DNA of 6,768 bases from an uncultured Desulfobacterales bacterium (GTDB lineage Bacteria; Desulfobacterota; Desulfobacteria; Desulfobacterales; UBA11574), in the NCBI GenBank assembly GCA_937925895.1, contig CALANC010000436.1, positions 1 to 6,768 of the forward strand. The letters are read 5' to 3'. Shown here piece by piece: positions 5,898 to 6,768 of the stretch. Below the pieces are notes generated by a model. That model was not told the origin of the DNA and did not search any database. It saw only the letters and a program-made list of their open reading frames with translations. Numbering within the stretch: position 1 is the stretch's first letter; the number at the start of each line of letters is the position of its first letter. Position numbers and translations under genes: made by a program.

Positions 5898-6353
5898 TTA
5901 AAGTTCATTGTAAAAGGTTCTTAAATTTTCCTGTATAAGGGCCTCGATGAGATGTGGCAAGGGGGTGGAAGAAATTCCCACGATGTCGACATTTTCCTGA
6001 GAAATCGGCAAAAGATTTTTTTTTGCCGGGCTGCTGACCACTGCTTCAGCCATCCTCGGTGTCACTTCCCCCATCATTGAATGGGCCATGACAATGCTGA
6101 TCGTTCCAATAATAACATCAACCATCCCCGTGGTTCGCACAATTGCATTTTCTCCTGACGCACCACGATTGGCTTTGGCCTTTAACATCTGAGACGTCGC
6201 AATTGCATTGGTGCCCAGTGCCACAATTTCAATGCGCTCTCCAACCAGTTCTCTTAATTTTTTTATTATTGCACTTCCTATGCCGCCACCCTGGCCGTCG
6301 ATGACGCATATGCGCTTAATCTCCGAGTTTTCGTTTGTTTCGTACATACCCAT
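5898..6353 (-). CDS. DUF3842 family protein, function unknown
   Basis: The product resembles the DUF3842 family, small cytoplasmic proteins of about 130-150 residues from anaerobes with no assigned function. Visible features are a Rossmann-like start, ICVIDGQGGGIGSAIIKKL, whose glycine-rich loop suggests nucleotide binding; the conserved ALGTNAIAT; GASGENAIV; a central VDVIIGTISIV with ANSM-like AHSMMGE; and a C-terminal SSTPLPHLIEAL. The start is uncertain: GTG 6369-6371, ATG 6351-6353 and ATG 6345-6347 are all in frame and none has a good ribosome site. The ATG at 6353 is used because the extra N-terminal stretch in the longest form does not look like the family. It is the first gene of a tight cluster with cooT and ispH-ubiA. 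Confidence 0.82.
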   Translation of the reverse strand: MGMYETNENSEIKRICVIDGQGGGIGSAIIKKLRELVGERIEIVALGTNAIATSQMLKAKANRGASGENAIVRTTGMVDVIIGTISIVMAHSMMGEVTPRMAEAVVSSPAKKNLLPISQENVDIVGISSTPLPHLIEALIQENLRTFYNEL

Positions 6354-6423
6354 AATAAAAACAGGAACCACCCGAAATGAGTGGATTCCCCTCGTTCGCT
6401 GCAGCCCTTTTTATCTGTGTTTT

Positions 6424-6457
6424 CAACCGCCCAACCGGTCAACGAGCACAACCGGTT
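6424..6457. repeat. AACCGG-type repeat cluster between the NYN gene and DUF3842
   Basis: CAACCG occurs three times (6424-6429, 6432-6437, 6449-6454). The last two copies form AACCGGT (6433-6439) and ACCGGTT (6451-6457), an inverted repeat with 7-base arms and an 11-base loop. It lies just downstream of the NYN gene and upstream of DUF3842, where either a transcription terminator or an operator would be expected. There is no T-run, so an operator or a chance repeat is more likely. Confidence 0.4.
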
Positions 6458-6466
6458 AACCTCAGA

Positions 6467-6768
6467 TTAGAGTTTGCTTATCTTTATCCTGTTGCGTCGT
6501 TTTCTTTTAGAAAGTCGTCTCTTTGGACCTTTCTTTTTTGTCGAAGGAACCCAACCTTCTTTTTCATCATCGTCGATACCCTTGACATCCATATAGGCGG
6601 CCAAGGCAATCTTTTTTTCAAACCCTGAAGAGCTTATGCTGGCTGCCCCTTTAATAGCAGCAAATTCGATAAGTTCCAGATCTGAACTTACAACCAGTGC
6701 CCTTTCTCTTTCGCTGGCGACCATTCCTTTAATCACATGGTCAGCCGACTCACCCCTGGTAGAGAATT
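6467..6768 (-). CDS. NYN-domain (YacP/Rae1-like) putative ribonuclease, partial
   Basis: Only the C-terminal 99 residues are in the window; the frame stays open to the right edge and the start lies beyond it. The visible part has FSTRGESADHVIKGMV followed by ALVVSSDLELIEFAAIKGA, the pattern of the PIN-like NYN fold in YacP-type proteins. Asp9 (in SADH) and the Asp of SSD are expected metal-binding acidic residues. Bacillus Rae1 (YacP) is a ribosome-dependent mRNA endonuclease of this family; the same role here is inference. After the domain come an acidic patch (DDDEKE) and a strongly basic tail rich in Lys and Arg (about the last 25 residues), which could bind RNA or ribosomes. It is on the same strand as DUF3842, about 113 bases upstream of it. 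Confidence 0.75.
   Translation of the reverse strand, partial: FSTRGESADHVIKGMVASERERALVVSSDLELIEFAAIKGAASISSSGFEKKIALAAYMDVKGIDDDEKEGWVPSTKKKGPKRRLSKRKRRNRIKISKL

Noticed and set aside
6450..6461. AACCGGTTAACC as a second BirA operator
   Set aside because: Only one GGTTAACC is present; there is no partner half-site at the required 13-16 base spacing, and the neighbouring genes are unrelated to biotin.

Overview
The window looks like chromosomal DNA of an anaerobic, sulfur-metabolising bacterium, most likely a Desulfobacterota (Desulfobacterales-type) genome or a related bin. This is an inference from gene content: a CoA-disulfide/persulfide reductase carrying its own rhodanese domain, a CooT-type nickel protein, a DUF3842 protein, the MEP-pathway enzyme IspH, moderate G+C, and MITE-like palindromes between genes. 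No rRNA, tRNA, CRISPR or phage genes were seen.

Layout from left to right. Positions 1-508 (minus) are the N-terminal half of biotin-protein ligase BirA with a DNA-binding HTH; its C-terminus lies off the left edge. Positions 509-942 carry no gene. They hold a large imperfect palindrome (611-726) and, at 871-923, a TTGACA promoter whose -10 region overlaps a BirA-box-like inverted repeat. A small stand-alone Smr protein (943-1215, minus) is divergent from plsY (1299-1898, plus). A 142-bp MITE-like palindrome (1897-2038) sits exactly at the plsY stop codon and is flanked by matching direct repeats; it separates plsY from the convergent persulfide/CoA-disulfide reductase gene (2052-3737, minus). 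A 201-bp spacer with two hairpins follows.

The remainder is a run of minus-strand genes, in transcription order: a NYN/YacP-type nuclease (6467-6768, 5' end off the window), DUF3842 (5898-6353), cooT (5700-5885), and a long reading frame (5666-3939). That frame encodes IspH fused to a UbiA-family membrane prenyltransferase and is broken by one in-frame TGA at codon 119. DUF3842, cooT and ispH-ubiA are 12 and 33 bases apart and are probably one operon.

The most notable item is the IspH-UbiA fusion. It would join the last step of IPP/DMAPP synthesis to a membrane prenyl-transfer domain in one polypeptide. All three Fe-S cysteines and both Asp-rich UbiA regions are present, yet a UGA stands where E. 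coli IspH has a glycine just before its HPEV motif. The simplest explanation is a single GGA to TGA change or a base-call error, but UGA recoding or a split enzyme cannot be excluded from the sequence. Next in interest are the MITE with its target-site duplication and the possible BirA operator upstream of birA.
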